Assembly: GCA_015259305.1 (NCBI GenBank)
Contig: JABZGO010000050.1
Coordinates: forward strand, 2,536 to 10,118
Reading direction: 5' to 3'
Length of the DNA: 7,583 nucleotides
Source: Alloprevotella tannerae
GTDB lineage: Bacteria; Bacteroidota; Bacteroidia; Bacteroidales; Bacteroidaceae
Shown here: positions 1-5,890 of the stretch, one piece after another
Layout: the number at the start of each line of letters is the position of its first letter
Numbering within the stretch: position 1 is the stretch's first letter
Position numbers and translations under genes: made by a program
The notes under the pieces: model-generated
Told to the model about the DNA's origin: nothing
The model's database searches: none
What the model saw: only the letters and a program-made list of their open reading frames with translations

Positions 1-458
1 CACAAAAGTTGATCTACACGCCGCATATCTACCTTGTAGACATCAATATCGATGGCGAAGATCACAAAGCCGTGCTCCGCGAATCTCAATTCCACCCCGT
101 AAAAGACAATGTTCTGCACATCGACTTCTTAGAGGTGCACGCAGAACGTCCGATCGTAATCGGTGTGCCCATCCAAACGCAAGGTTTGGCAGAAGGTGTA
201 CGTGCCGGTGGTCGCTTGATGACGTTGATTCGCAAAATTAACGTACGTGCGCTTTACCAAGACATCCCTGAGAAGTTGCAGATCGACGTTACCAGTCTTA
301 AACTCGGTAAGAGCATCAAGGTAGGCGATCTTTCTTACGACAAAATCGAGCTCGTAACGCCGAAGGATGTGATTGTCGTGAGCGTTAAGATGACGCGTGC
401 CGCAATGAGTCAGGCTTCTGAGGCAGCAGATGCTGAACCGGAAGAAGCAGAGGCTTAA
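1..458 (+). CDS. rplY: 50S ribosomal protein L25 (CTC type), 5'-partial
   Basis: L25 binds 5S rRNA in the large ribosomal subunit; the long CTC form has an N-terminal 5S-binding domain followed by a second beta-rich domain. The reading frame is open to the left edge (codons begin at base 3 and read Q-K-L-I-Y-T-P), so the gene is cut by the window and roughly the first 50 residues are missing, judging by Bacteroidales relatives of about 190-200 aa. The TTG at 9 is an internal leucine codon, not a start. Visible family signatures are IYTPHIYLV, the block FHPVKDNVLHIDFLEV, PIQTQGLAEGVRAGGRL, and KLGKSIKVGDL. The C-terminus is an acidic Ala/Glu-rich tail (from SEAADAEPEE), common in this family and probably disordered. 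It is followed after 28 bp by pth in the same orientation, the usual neighbour in Bacteroidota. Identification is firm. Confidence 0.95.
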   Translation, partial: QKLIYTPHIYLVDINIDGEDHKAVLRESQFHPVKDNVLHIDFLEVHAERPIVIGVPIQTQGLAEGVRAGGRLMTLIRKINVRALYQDIPEKLQIDVTSLKLGKSIKVGDLSYDKIELVTPKDVIVVSVKMTRAAMSQASEAADAEPEEAEA

Positions 459-486
459 TTTCGACCCTTAAAGATAGATTTGGCAG

Positions 487-1128
487 ATGAGTATCCTGTC
501 TCGGCTGGCTTCGCTTTTGACGCGGCGAGCAGATAACTCCGCTGCTGCAATCGTTGAACACGATATGCAATATTTAATTGTCGGTTTAGGCAATATCGGA
601 GACGAATATGCTGAGACGCGACATAACATAGGATTCAGAGTATTGGACGCCCTCGCAACGGCGTCCAATCTCGTTTTTGAAGATCGCCGCTATGGCTTCG
701 TCACGAACTTGCGCGTGAAAAATAAGCGCTTGCTGCTCTTGAAGCCGTCAACGTATATGAACGCCTCGGGCAATGCTGTGCGCTACTGGATGCAGAAAGA
801 AAAAATTCCGGTGGAGCGTGTGCTCGTCGTAGTCGATGATTTGGCGCTCCCGTTTGGTGCTTTGCGCTTACGACCCGGTGGTAGCGAAGCCGGACACAAC
901 GGTTTGCGCAGCATAACTCAATGTCTGGGTACGCAACAATACGCCCGCCTTCGCTTTGGTATTGGCAATGATTTTCCGCGCGGCGGTCAGGTCGATTTCG
1001 TTTTGGGCAAATTCGGCCCCGAAGACCTGTCGGCGATGCCGGAGCGCGTAGAAATGGCCGGCGAGATTGTAAAGAGCTTCGCGCTATCCGGTATTGATTT
1101 TACAATGAACCATTACAACAAAAAATGA
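487..1128 (+). CDS. pth: peptidyl-tRNA hydrolase
   Basis: Cytoplasmic enzyme that cleaves the ester bond of peptidyl-tRNAs that drop off the ribosome, recycling tRNA. Counting from the internal ATG at 565, the key residues fall where expected for bacterial Pth: N10 (GLGNIG), catalytic H20 (TRHNIGF), N66 ([10 protein letters not shown]), D91 ([10 protein letters not shown]) and N112 (GHNGLRS). The C-terminal part VDFVLGKF also fits. The start is uncertain. The open frame begins at ATG 487, 28 bp after rplY, and adds 26 residues ([16 protein letters not shown]...) with an amphipathic look. The canonical family start is ATG 565, giving a 187-aa protein. Neither has a Shine-Dalgarno sequence, as is normal in Bacteroidota. 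The longer form is given because it closes the gap to rplY, but 565 is a serious alternative. The stop overlaps the next start (ATGA, 1125-1128), implying translational coupling. Confidence 0.95.
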   Translation: MSILSRLASLLTRRADNSAAAIVEHDMQYLIVGLGNIGDEYAETRHNIGFRVLDALATASNLVFEDRRYGFVTNLRVKNKRLLLLKPSTYMNASGNAVRYWMQKEKIPVERVLVVVDDLALPFGALRLRPGGSEAGHNGLRSITQCLGTQQYARLRFGIGNDFPRGGQVDFVLGKFGPEDLSAMPERVEMAGEIVKSFALSGIDFTMNHYNKK

Positions 1129-1583
1129 ACGTAGAGGCACGCTTGGATAAATGGCTTTGGGCCGCGCGAATCTTTAAGACGCGCACCTTGGCCGCAGATG
1201 CTTGCAAGAATGGTCGCGTTCAGATCAACGGCGCTCAGGCAAAACCGGCACGAAGTGTGAAAGTGGGCGACCGAATTAGCGTTCGCAAGTCGCCCGTGAC
1301 CTATACGTTTCGCATAAAGTCGGCCATAGAAAAGCGCGTGGGCGCAAAACTGATTCCGGATGTCTATGAAAACATCACGACGCCCGAACAATACGAGCTT
1401 TTGGAGCTAAGTAAGATCAGCGGCTTTGTGAATCGGGCTCGCGGAACGGGGCGCCCCACGAAGAAAGATCGGCGTGCAATCGATGAGTTTACGATGCCGC
1501 AATTCTTTGACGACGACTTTTTTGACGATGAGGCGGATTGGAGCGATGCGAACGCAACAACGGGTGAAGCATCCGCTGAATAG
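1125..1583 (+). CDS. S4-domain RNA-binding protein, Hsp15 (HslR)-like
   Basis: A small protein of 152 aa. An S4 RNA-binding domain fills the first half: [18 protein letters not shown] at residues 6-23, then [10 protein letters not shown] and the basic turn [11 protein letters not shown] second segment contains the Hsp15 signature GRPTKKDRR near residues 108-116. In E. coli, Hsp15 binds free 50S subunits carrying a stalled peptidyl-tRNA and helps recycle them, which fits its place directly after pth with a 4-bp ATGA overlap. The final 30 residues or so are strongly acidic and aromatic ([10 protein letters not shown]), a tail beyond the core domain and probably disordered. It is the last gene of the plus-strand cluster and a terminator begins 35 bp after its stop. 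The family assignment is firm. The exact role in this organism is inferred from the E. coli homologue, so no symbol is given. Confidence 0.88.
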   Translation: MNVEARLDKWLWAARIFKTRTLAADACKNGRVQINGAQAKPARSVKVGDRISVRKSPVTYTFRIKSAIEKRVGAKLIPDVYENITTPEQYELLELSKISGFVNRARGTGRPTKKDRRAIDEFTMPQFFDDDFFDDEADWSDANATTGEASAE

Positions 1584-1617
1584 CGCCACTACGTCGCTCT
1601 CATCTTTCATTCCAAAG

Positions 1618-1671
1618 CATAAGCCTTGCACCGATGTTCTGTTCTGATCGTGCAAGGCTTATGTTTTTTTT
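1618..1671 (+). terminator. rho-independent terminator of the rplY-pth-S4 cluster
   Basis: A perfect 14-bp stem (cataagccttgcac at 1618-1631 pairs with gtgcaaggcttatg at 1650-1663) has an 18-nt loop and is followed directly by eight T residues (1664-1671). The left side lacks a matching A-run, so it is oriented for the plus strand. It ends the translation cluster before the convergent GH32 gene. Confidence 0.93.
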
Positions 1672-1735
1672 CTGCATTCCAACTGCCGTGAGGCGTAGTC
1701 CCACGGTTTGAGCCGGATATTGCTGATTCGGCTAA

Positions 1736-1861
1736 TTTACAAACCCGCCGCCGGTCGCAGCTCGTCCCTTTTTCGCCCCGCAGCTTCGTGAAGAAGCGTG
1801 CTAAAATCCAACTTACCAGGCGAAGTGTTGGGTGGCGAGAGCGCCGGCGGCTGTTTGTAAA
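1736..1861. repeat. 126-bp segment bounded by imperfect inverted repeats
   Basis: The left arm tttacaaac-cc-gccgccgg (1736-1754) is the inverse of the right arm ccggcggc-t-gtttgtaaa (1844-1861), giving 9 + 8 paired bases with one small internal mismatch. Inside, further complementary blocks occur in nested order: cgc 1756-1758 with gcg 1841-1843, ctcg 1761-1764 with cgag 1836-1839, ccc 1766-1768 with ggg 1830-1832, and ttcgcc 1772-1777 with ggcgaa 1819-1824. A small hairpin (gcttc-gtgaa-gaagc) lies near the centre. The whole segment could fold into one long interrupted hairpin. It sits between two convergent genes and has no open reading frame of note. It could be a small non-autonomous repeat element, a structured 3' region of the GH32 transcript, or a chance remnant. 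Confidence 0.55.
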
Positions 1862-1880
1862 CGACTATTTGCGTAGTCGT
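1861..1880 (-). other. hairpin downstream of the GH32 gene
   Basis: A perfect 7-bp inverted repeat (acgacta 1861-1867, tagtcgt 1874-1880, 6-nt loop) lies 30 bp after the GH32 stop codon and touches the outer edge of the 126-bp inverted-repeat segment. No T-run follows on the minus strand, so it is not a canonical terminator. It may stabilise or define the 3' end of the GH32 mRNA. Apart from this and the larger repeat, the 1672-1910 gap shows one more weak stem, AGCCGGAT/ATTCGGCT (1711-1718 and 1726-1733, one G-U pair), and no gene. Confidence 0.35.
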
Positions 1881-1910
1881 GTTGATTATCATTAGGTCTA
1901 CAAAATCCGT

Positions 1911-3812
1911 TTACAGCCCTAAACGGTGTAGCGTCACATTTTTGAAAGTCGCAGTGCCTTTTTGCGTGTAAAATTTCACAGATTCGTAGGGCGATGTTGG
2001 GAATACGAGATTCGTCATCGCGATGCGGCCGCCGTCGACAAAGATTTCCACAGAACACTTGTCGACAAAAACATCCACATGATATGATTTTCCATTGCAC
2101 AGGTTCAGCGGAGCCCACGTCCCCAGCGCGAAATCGTTCTTATAATTGATGGAATTGATCTTGCGAAATGGCGCTTTGCCGGCTTTTTCTTCGGTCAAGT
2201 CGAAATCCTTTTCGATCTGGTGCGGTTCAGCCTTTTCGCCGAAATCCGTTAGACCACTTTCCGTTCGATCCATTACCAATTTTCCGGCCTTCGTATCCAA
2301 GTAGATTTTGACCTTCTCTCCTTTGCTATTGTATAGTTCAAATCCTGCCGTACCGGCCTCGCTTGGCGTGATATCCATCTCCAGTTCAAAAGCCTCACCG
2401 GTGCCGGCTAAAAGATTTTTCTCCGCTTTTGGCGCTTTCTCCGTCGCCTTTAGCGTGCCGACAAGTCGCGTCGATTTACGCAAAGCTCTGACTTCAGCGG
2501 CCACATTAGCGCCCATATACGTTTCGCCATCCTTTGTGAAGAGGAACAACTCGCGCGGAAGCGTATTCGCGCCGCGATATTGCTTGGTCGGCGTCACGTT
2601 TGCATATTGCCAATTGCTCATCCAAGCAAGCCCCAAAACACGATCGCCCGTTCCCGAGAAAGTTACCGTGGCGTAATGGTCCTTGCCATAGTCTAAAAAC
2701 TTGGCTTCCTTCGGCCCATCATCGCATACGAAATTCGTTCCGTCAAATTCGCCCACAAAATATTCCGTAGCACTGCCACCAAATAAGCATCCCGGATTGA
2801 TGTTGACAATCATCACATATTTTTGGTGCTGACTGTTGCCATCGACAGGCAGACGGAAAAAGTCGGGGCATTCGAATTGATTCGGTTGCGCTCCATACCC
2901 TTGTCCAAAACTACTGACATAGGTCCAATCTTTCAAGTTGGGCGATGAATAGAAACGCATTTCCTTATCGGCCGATACAATCATGTACCACAAATTTTTC
3001 GGTGCGAACCAGAAGACTTTGGGATCGCGAAATTCTTTGAGTCCATCGAAAGGGCGCAGCACGGGGTTGTGCTCATATTTCGTAAACGTATAGCCGCCAT
3101 CCGTGCTATAAGCCAAGCATTGGATCTGTCCGTTTTCATCGCTGGCCGACGTATAAAGCGCTATGATGGCATCTTTACCAAAGCCGGCTGTACCCTGTTT
3201 GTCAATGACCGAACTACCGGAGTAAATGTGCCCCATCGGGTCGCGATCGAGCGCAGGTGCAGCTGCTTTCCAATGGATTAAATCCGTCGTGGTCGCATGT
3301 CCCCAATGCATATTGCCCCATTTCGAGCCATAAGGATTGTATTGGTAACAAAGATGATAGACGCCGTCTTTATAAAACATACCGTTAGGGTCATTCATCC
3401 AGCCATAGCTTGGCGTATGGTGGTAAAGCGGCCGATGGTGGTCCGTATTTTCTACATCCCATTCGTTGGAAAGTCGCAGGTGTCCTTGTCGGAGAAAGGC
3501 TAAAGCAGCTTTGTCGAGATTCAAAATCTTAATCGTGCTTTCTTTACCTTCATTCAGCGCGAACGGCACTTCGTAATCGACCTTGCCAACTGCCAAGCGG
3601 ACATCCATCCACGTGTCGCTCGGGCGTTGATTGTCCAATAATACTTTTGCTTCGGGCTTATCTTCTTCGATCGGAAGAAGCAGATATTTCGGCGAGTTAT
3701 GAATGTGGATGACGAGTGTGTCTCCGCACTCGCGCAGCTTCATTTGCTGTGCTTGCGAGGTCAATGCTATGCCAGATAAAGCAGCACTAAGCATTATTGG
3801 AATCTTTTTCAT
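1911..3812 (-). CDS. secreted glycoside hydrolase family 32 (levanase/inulinase/sucrose hydrolase type)
   Basis: A retaining beta-fructosidase that hydrolyses fructans or sucrose outside the cytoplasm. From the chosen start (ATG 3810-3812) the protein has 633 aa. It opens with a signal peptide (MKKIPIMLSAALSGIALTSQ, likely cut after SQA, before QQ). There is no lipobox cysteine, so it is periplasmic or secreted rather than a lipoprotein. Residues of about 25-125 form an extra beta-rich domain resembling the N-terminal DUF4980 region of Bacteroides GH32 proteins (from memory, not searched). The five-bladed propeller follows with all three catalytic signatures: WMNDPNG (nucleophile D141), FRDPKVFW (transition-state stabiliser D263) and FECPDFF (acid/base E314). 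A C-terminal beta-sandwich ends with CSVEIFVDGG. The frame opens 17 codons earlier (3863), but that extension would bury the signal peptide. No SusC/SusD, fructokinase or transporter lies beside it. Endo or exo action and levan versus inulin preference cannot be told here. Confidence 0.93.
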   Translation of the reverse strand: MKKIPIMLSAALSGIALTSQAQQMKLRECGDTLVIHIHNSPKYLLLPIEEDKPEAKVLLDNQRPSDTWMDVRLAVGKVDYEVPFALNEGKESTIKILNLDKAALAFLRQGHLRLSNEWDVENTDHHRPLYHHTPSYGWMNDPNGMFYKDGVYHLCYQYNPYGSKWGNMHWGHATTTDLIHWKAAAPALDRDPMGHIYSGSSVIDKQGTAGFGKDAIIALYTSASDENGQIQCLAYSTDGGYTFTKYEHNPVLRPFDGLKEFRDPKVFWFAPKNLWYMIVSADKEMRFYSSPNLKDWTYVSSFGQGYGAQPNQFECPDFFRLPVDGNSQHQKYVMIVNINPGCLFGGSATEYFVGEFDGTNFVCDDGPKEAKFLDYGKDHYATVTFSGTGDRVLGLAWMSNWQYANVTPTKQYRGANTLPRELFLFTKDGETYMGANVAAEVRALRKSTRLVGTLKATEKAPKAEKNLLAGTGEAFELEMDITPSEAGTAGFELYNSKGEKVKIYLDTKAGKLVMDRTESGLTDFGEKAEPHQIEKDFDLTEEKAGKAPFRKINSINYKNDFALGTWAPLNLCNGKSYHVDVFVDKCSVEIFVDGGRIAMTNLVFPTSPYESVKFYTQKGTATFKNVTLHRLGL

Positions 3813-3902
3813 AACTTTGATATATAAGCTGTGCGCAACGCCCTGCTGAGTTTGTCGCGTCAAGTGTCCTTACGCCATCACGAAATGCCGATTACGCTTT
3901 TT

Positions 3903-3925
3903 CTGCCACGGCCTTTTGCCGGCAG
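3903..3925 (-). other. hairpin in the GH32 5' leader
   Basis: The arms ctgcc (3903-3907) and ggcag (3921-3925), followed by ggc (3910-3912) and gcc (3918-3920), form an 8-bp stem with a 2-nt bulge and a 5-nt loop. It falls in the predicted 5' leader of about 170 nt of the GH32 mRNA. No T-run follows on the minus strand, so it is not an evident terminator. It may affect mRNA stability or translation. The evidence is only the inverted repeat. Confidence 0.3.
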
Positions 3926-3987
3926 ATGATAAATGAGGGAAAGCACGTTCGTCGTTTTTGTGTTCGTTCGTCTCTGCTTTGTGCATG

Positions 3988-4018
3988 CAAATTTAATGAA
4001 CAACTTTGACAACTGCAA
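3988..4018 (-). promoter_or_regulatory. Bacteroidota-type promoter for the GH32 gene
   Basis: On the minus strand, TAAATTTG (complement of 3988-3995) matches the Bacteroidota -7 consensus TAnnTTTG exactly. A TTG (complement of 4016-4018, context ATTG) lies 20 bp upstream, close to the -33 TTTG box spacing known for the primary sigma factor of this phylum. Transcription would start near 3980, leaving a leader of roughly 170 nt before the ATG at 3812. This supports GH32 as its own transcription unit, separate from the hut genes. There is no experimental support. Confidence 0.6.
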
Positions 4019-4019
4019 T

Positions 4020-4222
4020 AGTTTGCCGCGTTTCTTCCATAAGTTTTTTTCAATGCTCTTTATCTTAGATTAAGGTCTCTGCGGCGGGGCGTGCCGGCTG
4101 CCCGGTCGATGCTGACATTTGCTTGTCTGCGTCTTGCAGCTTCTTATTTTTCTTCCTGCTCTTGCCTTTTACGCCGCCCCTTCAGGCCAAAAACTGCGAA
4201 GACTTGACGCCTACCTTTTTTA
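4020..4222. other. non-coding stretch with no recognised feature
   Basis: This lies between the GH32 promoter and the 22-bp repeat cluster. It has no convincing reading frame, RNA gene or strong inverted repeat. Part of it (about 4118-4195) is rich in C and T on the plus strand. A binding site for a regulator of the GH32 gene could be here, but none is recognisable by eye. Confidence 0.5.
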
Positions 4223-4302
4223 TCGTGAGAACAAAGGTTTACGCTCGTGATGATAAAGGCTTGCGCTCGTGATAACAAACGTTTACGCTCACGAGCGTAA
4301 AC
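4223..4302. repeat. three 22-bp tandem repeats ending in a palindrome
   Basis: Three contiguous 22-bp units (4223-4244, 4245-4266, 4267-4288) each begin tcgtga and end in (g)tttacgc or a one- or two-base variant (ttgcgc in unit 2), with an A-rich middle such as acaaa. There are no spacers between units. After the third unit the motif turns over: tcacgagcgtaaac (4289-4302) is the perfect inverse of gtttacgctcgtga at 4237-4250. The last unit plus this inverse makes a palindrome, gtttacgctc-ac-gagcgtaaac (4281-4302), with 10-bp arms. The cluster lies about 230 bp upstream of the predicted GH32 promoter and about 130 bp beyond the hut terminator. It could be a minisatellite, part of a small mobile repeat, or a multi-site protein-binding region. 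Confidence 0.85.
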
Positions 4303-4352
4303 AGCAAAAGCCCGACGGCGGCGTATGAAATCGAGCTTATTTTGCTTGTTTA
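4298..4352. repeat. 12-bp inverted repeat overlapping the palindrome
   Basis: The sequence taaacagcaaaa (4298-4309) pairs with ttttgct-t-gttta (4340-4352) with one bulged base, enclosing 30 nt. Its left arm shares taaac (4298-4302) with the 4281-4302 palindrome, so the two structures would be mutually exclusive in a single strand. A short outer pair, ctttttta (4215-4222) and taaaaaag (4362-4369), brackets the whole cluster but is low-complexity and may be chance. Confidence 0.45.
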
Positions 4353-4428
4353 TCAGTGTGTTAAAAAAGAATTATAAAGTTTGCCATGCGCCGGCCCGCT
4401 CGTCAGCTTTGCGGAAAGGCATGGTCGC

Positions 4429-4469
4429 AAAAAAATCCTGCGAAGTAAGCTGTACCTCGCAGGATTTTT
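4429..4469 (-). terminator. rho-independent terminator of the hut genes
   Basis: A 13-bp perfect stem (aaaaatcctgcga 4431-4443 with tcgcaggattttt 4457-4469) has a 13-nt loop. On the minus strand the stem runs into a seven-base T-run (complement of 4429-4435). It lies about 48 bp past the hutI stop and should end the hut transcript before the GH32 promoter. The five Ts on the plus-strand side mean it could also work weakly in the other direction. Confidence 0.9.
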
Positions 4470-4516
4470 AGTAGGATATTTACGATTGCACCGTCATTTA
4501 TCGGGCGTGCAGCGAT

Positions 4517-5791
4517 TTAATCTAAGCCTTTCAGTCCCTCATACGGCCGGCCACTCAAGAAGGCTTGCTTGATGATGGGCGACGTATAGGCATAAGGCAA
4601 ATATTCTATTGAAGCAATCGGCTCCGTAAGGAAAAAGTTGGCCACTTTTCCTGTGGCAATTGATCCATAATCTTGACTTTCACCCAGTGCGTATGCCGCA
4701 TTGATGGTGGCTGCATTGATTGCCTCAGTCGGCAACAGACGCATCTTGATGCAGGCCAAGGAGACGATGAACTTCATGTCGCCCGAGGGCGTAGAACCCG
4801 GGTTGTAGTCGCTCGCGAGCGCCACACCGAGGCCGGCGCTGATCATCTTGCGGGCCGGCGTGAAGGGGATGTTGAGGAAGAAGGACGTTCCGGGCAATGC
4901 CGTTGGCATCGTTTCGCTGTTAAGAAGTAGTTCGAAGCCCGCTTCGTCCATACTTTCGAGGTGATCGACGGAGAGTGCGTTGTATTTTACGCCAACGGCT
5001 ACGCCGCCGGAGGGCGCTAACTCTTCAGCGTGAATCTTCGGGCGGAGGCCGTAGCGCGCGCCGGCTTCAAGAATGCGGGCCGTCTCTTCGACGGTAAAGA
5101 AACCCTCATCGCAGAAGACGTCGATGTAGTCGGCCAGTTGCTCTTTGGCTACGGCAGGAATCATCTCATTGATCAATAAATCAACGTATTCCGGCTGCGT
5201 ATATTGACGCCCTACGGCGTGTGCACCGAGGAAGGTGGCTTTGATCTTGAGTGGCGTTGTCTCTTGCAAACGGCGGATGACGCGCAGCATCTTCAACTCG
5301 TCGGCCGTATTGAGCCCATAGCCGCTTTTCACTTCTACGCAACCCGTACCCTTGCGGATGATCTCGTCAGCGCGGCGCAGGGCTTGGCGATAGAGTTCGT
5401 CCTCGCTCAATTCGTGGAGATGGTCGGCTGAATTGAGGATGCCGCCGCCGCGGCGGGCGATTTCGGCGTAACTCAACCCGCGGATTTTGTCGACAAATTC
5501 GGCCTCGCGACTGCCGGCGTAAACAATGTGCGTGTGGGGGTCGCACCAAGAGGGGAAAATGCTGCCGCCGCAGGCATCGATTACTTGATCAAAGTTGCTC
5601 TCAGCCGGCATATTGTCGGTCATTTTTCCGAAGCCGCTGAAGCGATCGCCGTCGACGGTGAGGTAGGCATTGTCGATTACCTCTAAATTGGCCATCTCGC
5701 TGCCTTGCAGGCGGAGGGGGCGGTGGTTGTCGACGACGAGGTGGGCTATGTTCTTGACCAGAAGGGTGCGGGTCTTGCTTGTTGCTGTCAT
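4517..5791 (-). CDS. hutI: imidazolonepropionase
   Basis: Cytoplasmic metal-dependent amidohydrolase that opens the ring of 4-imidazolone-5-propionate to give N-formimino-L-glutamate, the third step of histidine degradation. At 424 aa it has the usual length. The amidohydrolase barrel shows its metal site and substrate motifs in order: DPHTHIVYAGSRE (metal ligands H86 and H88), GGGI at 115-118, KSGYGL 155-160, LGAHAV with H191, DVFCDEGFF 224-232, IHAEEL with ligand H254, VDHLES with H277, LPGTSFFL, and ASDYNPGS with ligand D328. The N-terminus (about residues 8-78) and C-terminus (from about 375) contribute the small beta-domain of this superfamily. The ATG at 5789-5791 is the natural start. 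It lies 99 bp beyond hutH, and that gap holds two hairpins. A strong terminator follows. No residue looks lost. Confidence 0.96.
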   Translation of the reverse strand: MTATSKTRTLLVKNIAHLVVDNHRPLRLQGSEMANLEVIDNAYLTVDGDRFSGFGKMTDNMPAESNFDQVIDACGGSIFPSWCDPHTHIVYAGSREAEFVDKIRGLSYAEIARRGGGILNSADHLHELSEDELYRQALRRADEIIRKGTGCVEVKSGYGLNTADELKMLRVIRRLQETTPLKIKATFLGAHAVGRQYTQPEYVDLLINEMIPAVAKEQLADYIDVFCDEGFFTVEETARILEAGARYGLRPKIHAEELAPSGGVAVGVKYNALSVDHLESMDEAGFELLLNSETMPTALPGTSFFLNIPFTPARKMISAGLGVALASDYNPGSTPSGDMKFIVSLACIKMRLLPTEAINAATINAAYALGESQDYGSIATGKVANFFLTEPIASIEYLPYAYTSPIIKQAFLSGRPYEGLKGLD

Positions 5792-5810
5792 AAGGTGGCA
5801 AATTATGATC

Positions 5811-5839
5811 GAGGGGCAGCCGGATGTGGCACGCCCCTC
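5811..5839 (-). other. hairpin just upstream of hutI
   Basis: The arms gaggggc (5811-5817) and gcccctc (5833-5839) form a perfect 7-bp GC-rich stem with a 15-nt loop. Beyond one mismatch, gat (5807-5809) and atc (5841-5843) add three more pairs. It ends about 20 nt before the hutI ATG in the transcript. No T-run follows on the minus strand, so it is unlikely to be a terminator. An mRNA-processing or translation-modulating element is possible. Confidence 0.4.
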
Positions 5840-5865
5840 AATCGTTGTCGTTAGTAATGTTTGAT

Positions 5866-5884
5866 GGCGACATTATTTGTCGCC
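5866..5884 (-). other. hairpin just after the hutH stop
   Basis: The arms ggcgac (5866-5871) and gtcgcc (5879-5884) form a perfect 6-bp stem with a 7-nt AT-only loop, starting 6 nt past the hutH stop codon. No T-run follows it. Together with the hairpin nearer hutI it fills much of the 99-bp gap and may protect the 3' end of a processed hutU-hutH message. Confidence 0.4.
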
Positions 5885-5890
5885 TTGTGG

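Noticed and set aside
9..11. TTG as the start codon of the L25 gene
   Set aside because: The frame is open to the window edge and the residues before and after it (QKLIYTPHIYLV) match the interior of L25, so the gene is truncated by the window.
2308..2676. 122-aa plus-strand frame inside the GH32 gene
   Set aside because: It is antisense to well-conserved GH32 coding sequence and its translation shows no recognisable domain.
3813..3863. 17-residue N-terminal extension of the GH32 protein
   Set aside because: It would place polar residues ahead of a clear signal peptide (MKKIPIMLSAAL...). The internal ATG at 3812 is the sensible start.
4223..4302. CRISPR array
   Set aside because: The 22-bp units are directly contiguous with no spacers, number only three, and have no cas genes nearby.
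4380..4431. Second terminator after hutI (tttgccatgc with gcatgg-tcg-caaa)
   Set aside because: The stem is bulged, the loop is long, and the sequence after it on the minus strand is not a clean T-run. The terminator at 4429-4469 is sufficient.
4381..4572. 63-aa plus-strand frame across the hut terminator and the end of hutI
   Set aside because: It runs through the strong terminator hairpin and into the opposite-strand hutI 3' end, with no domain or promoter support.
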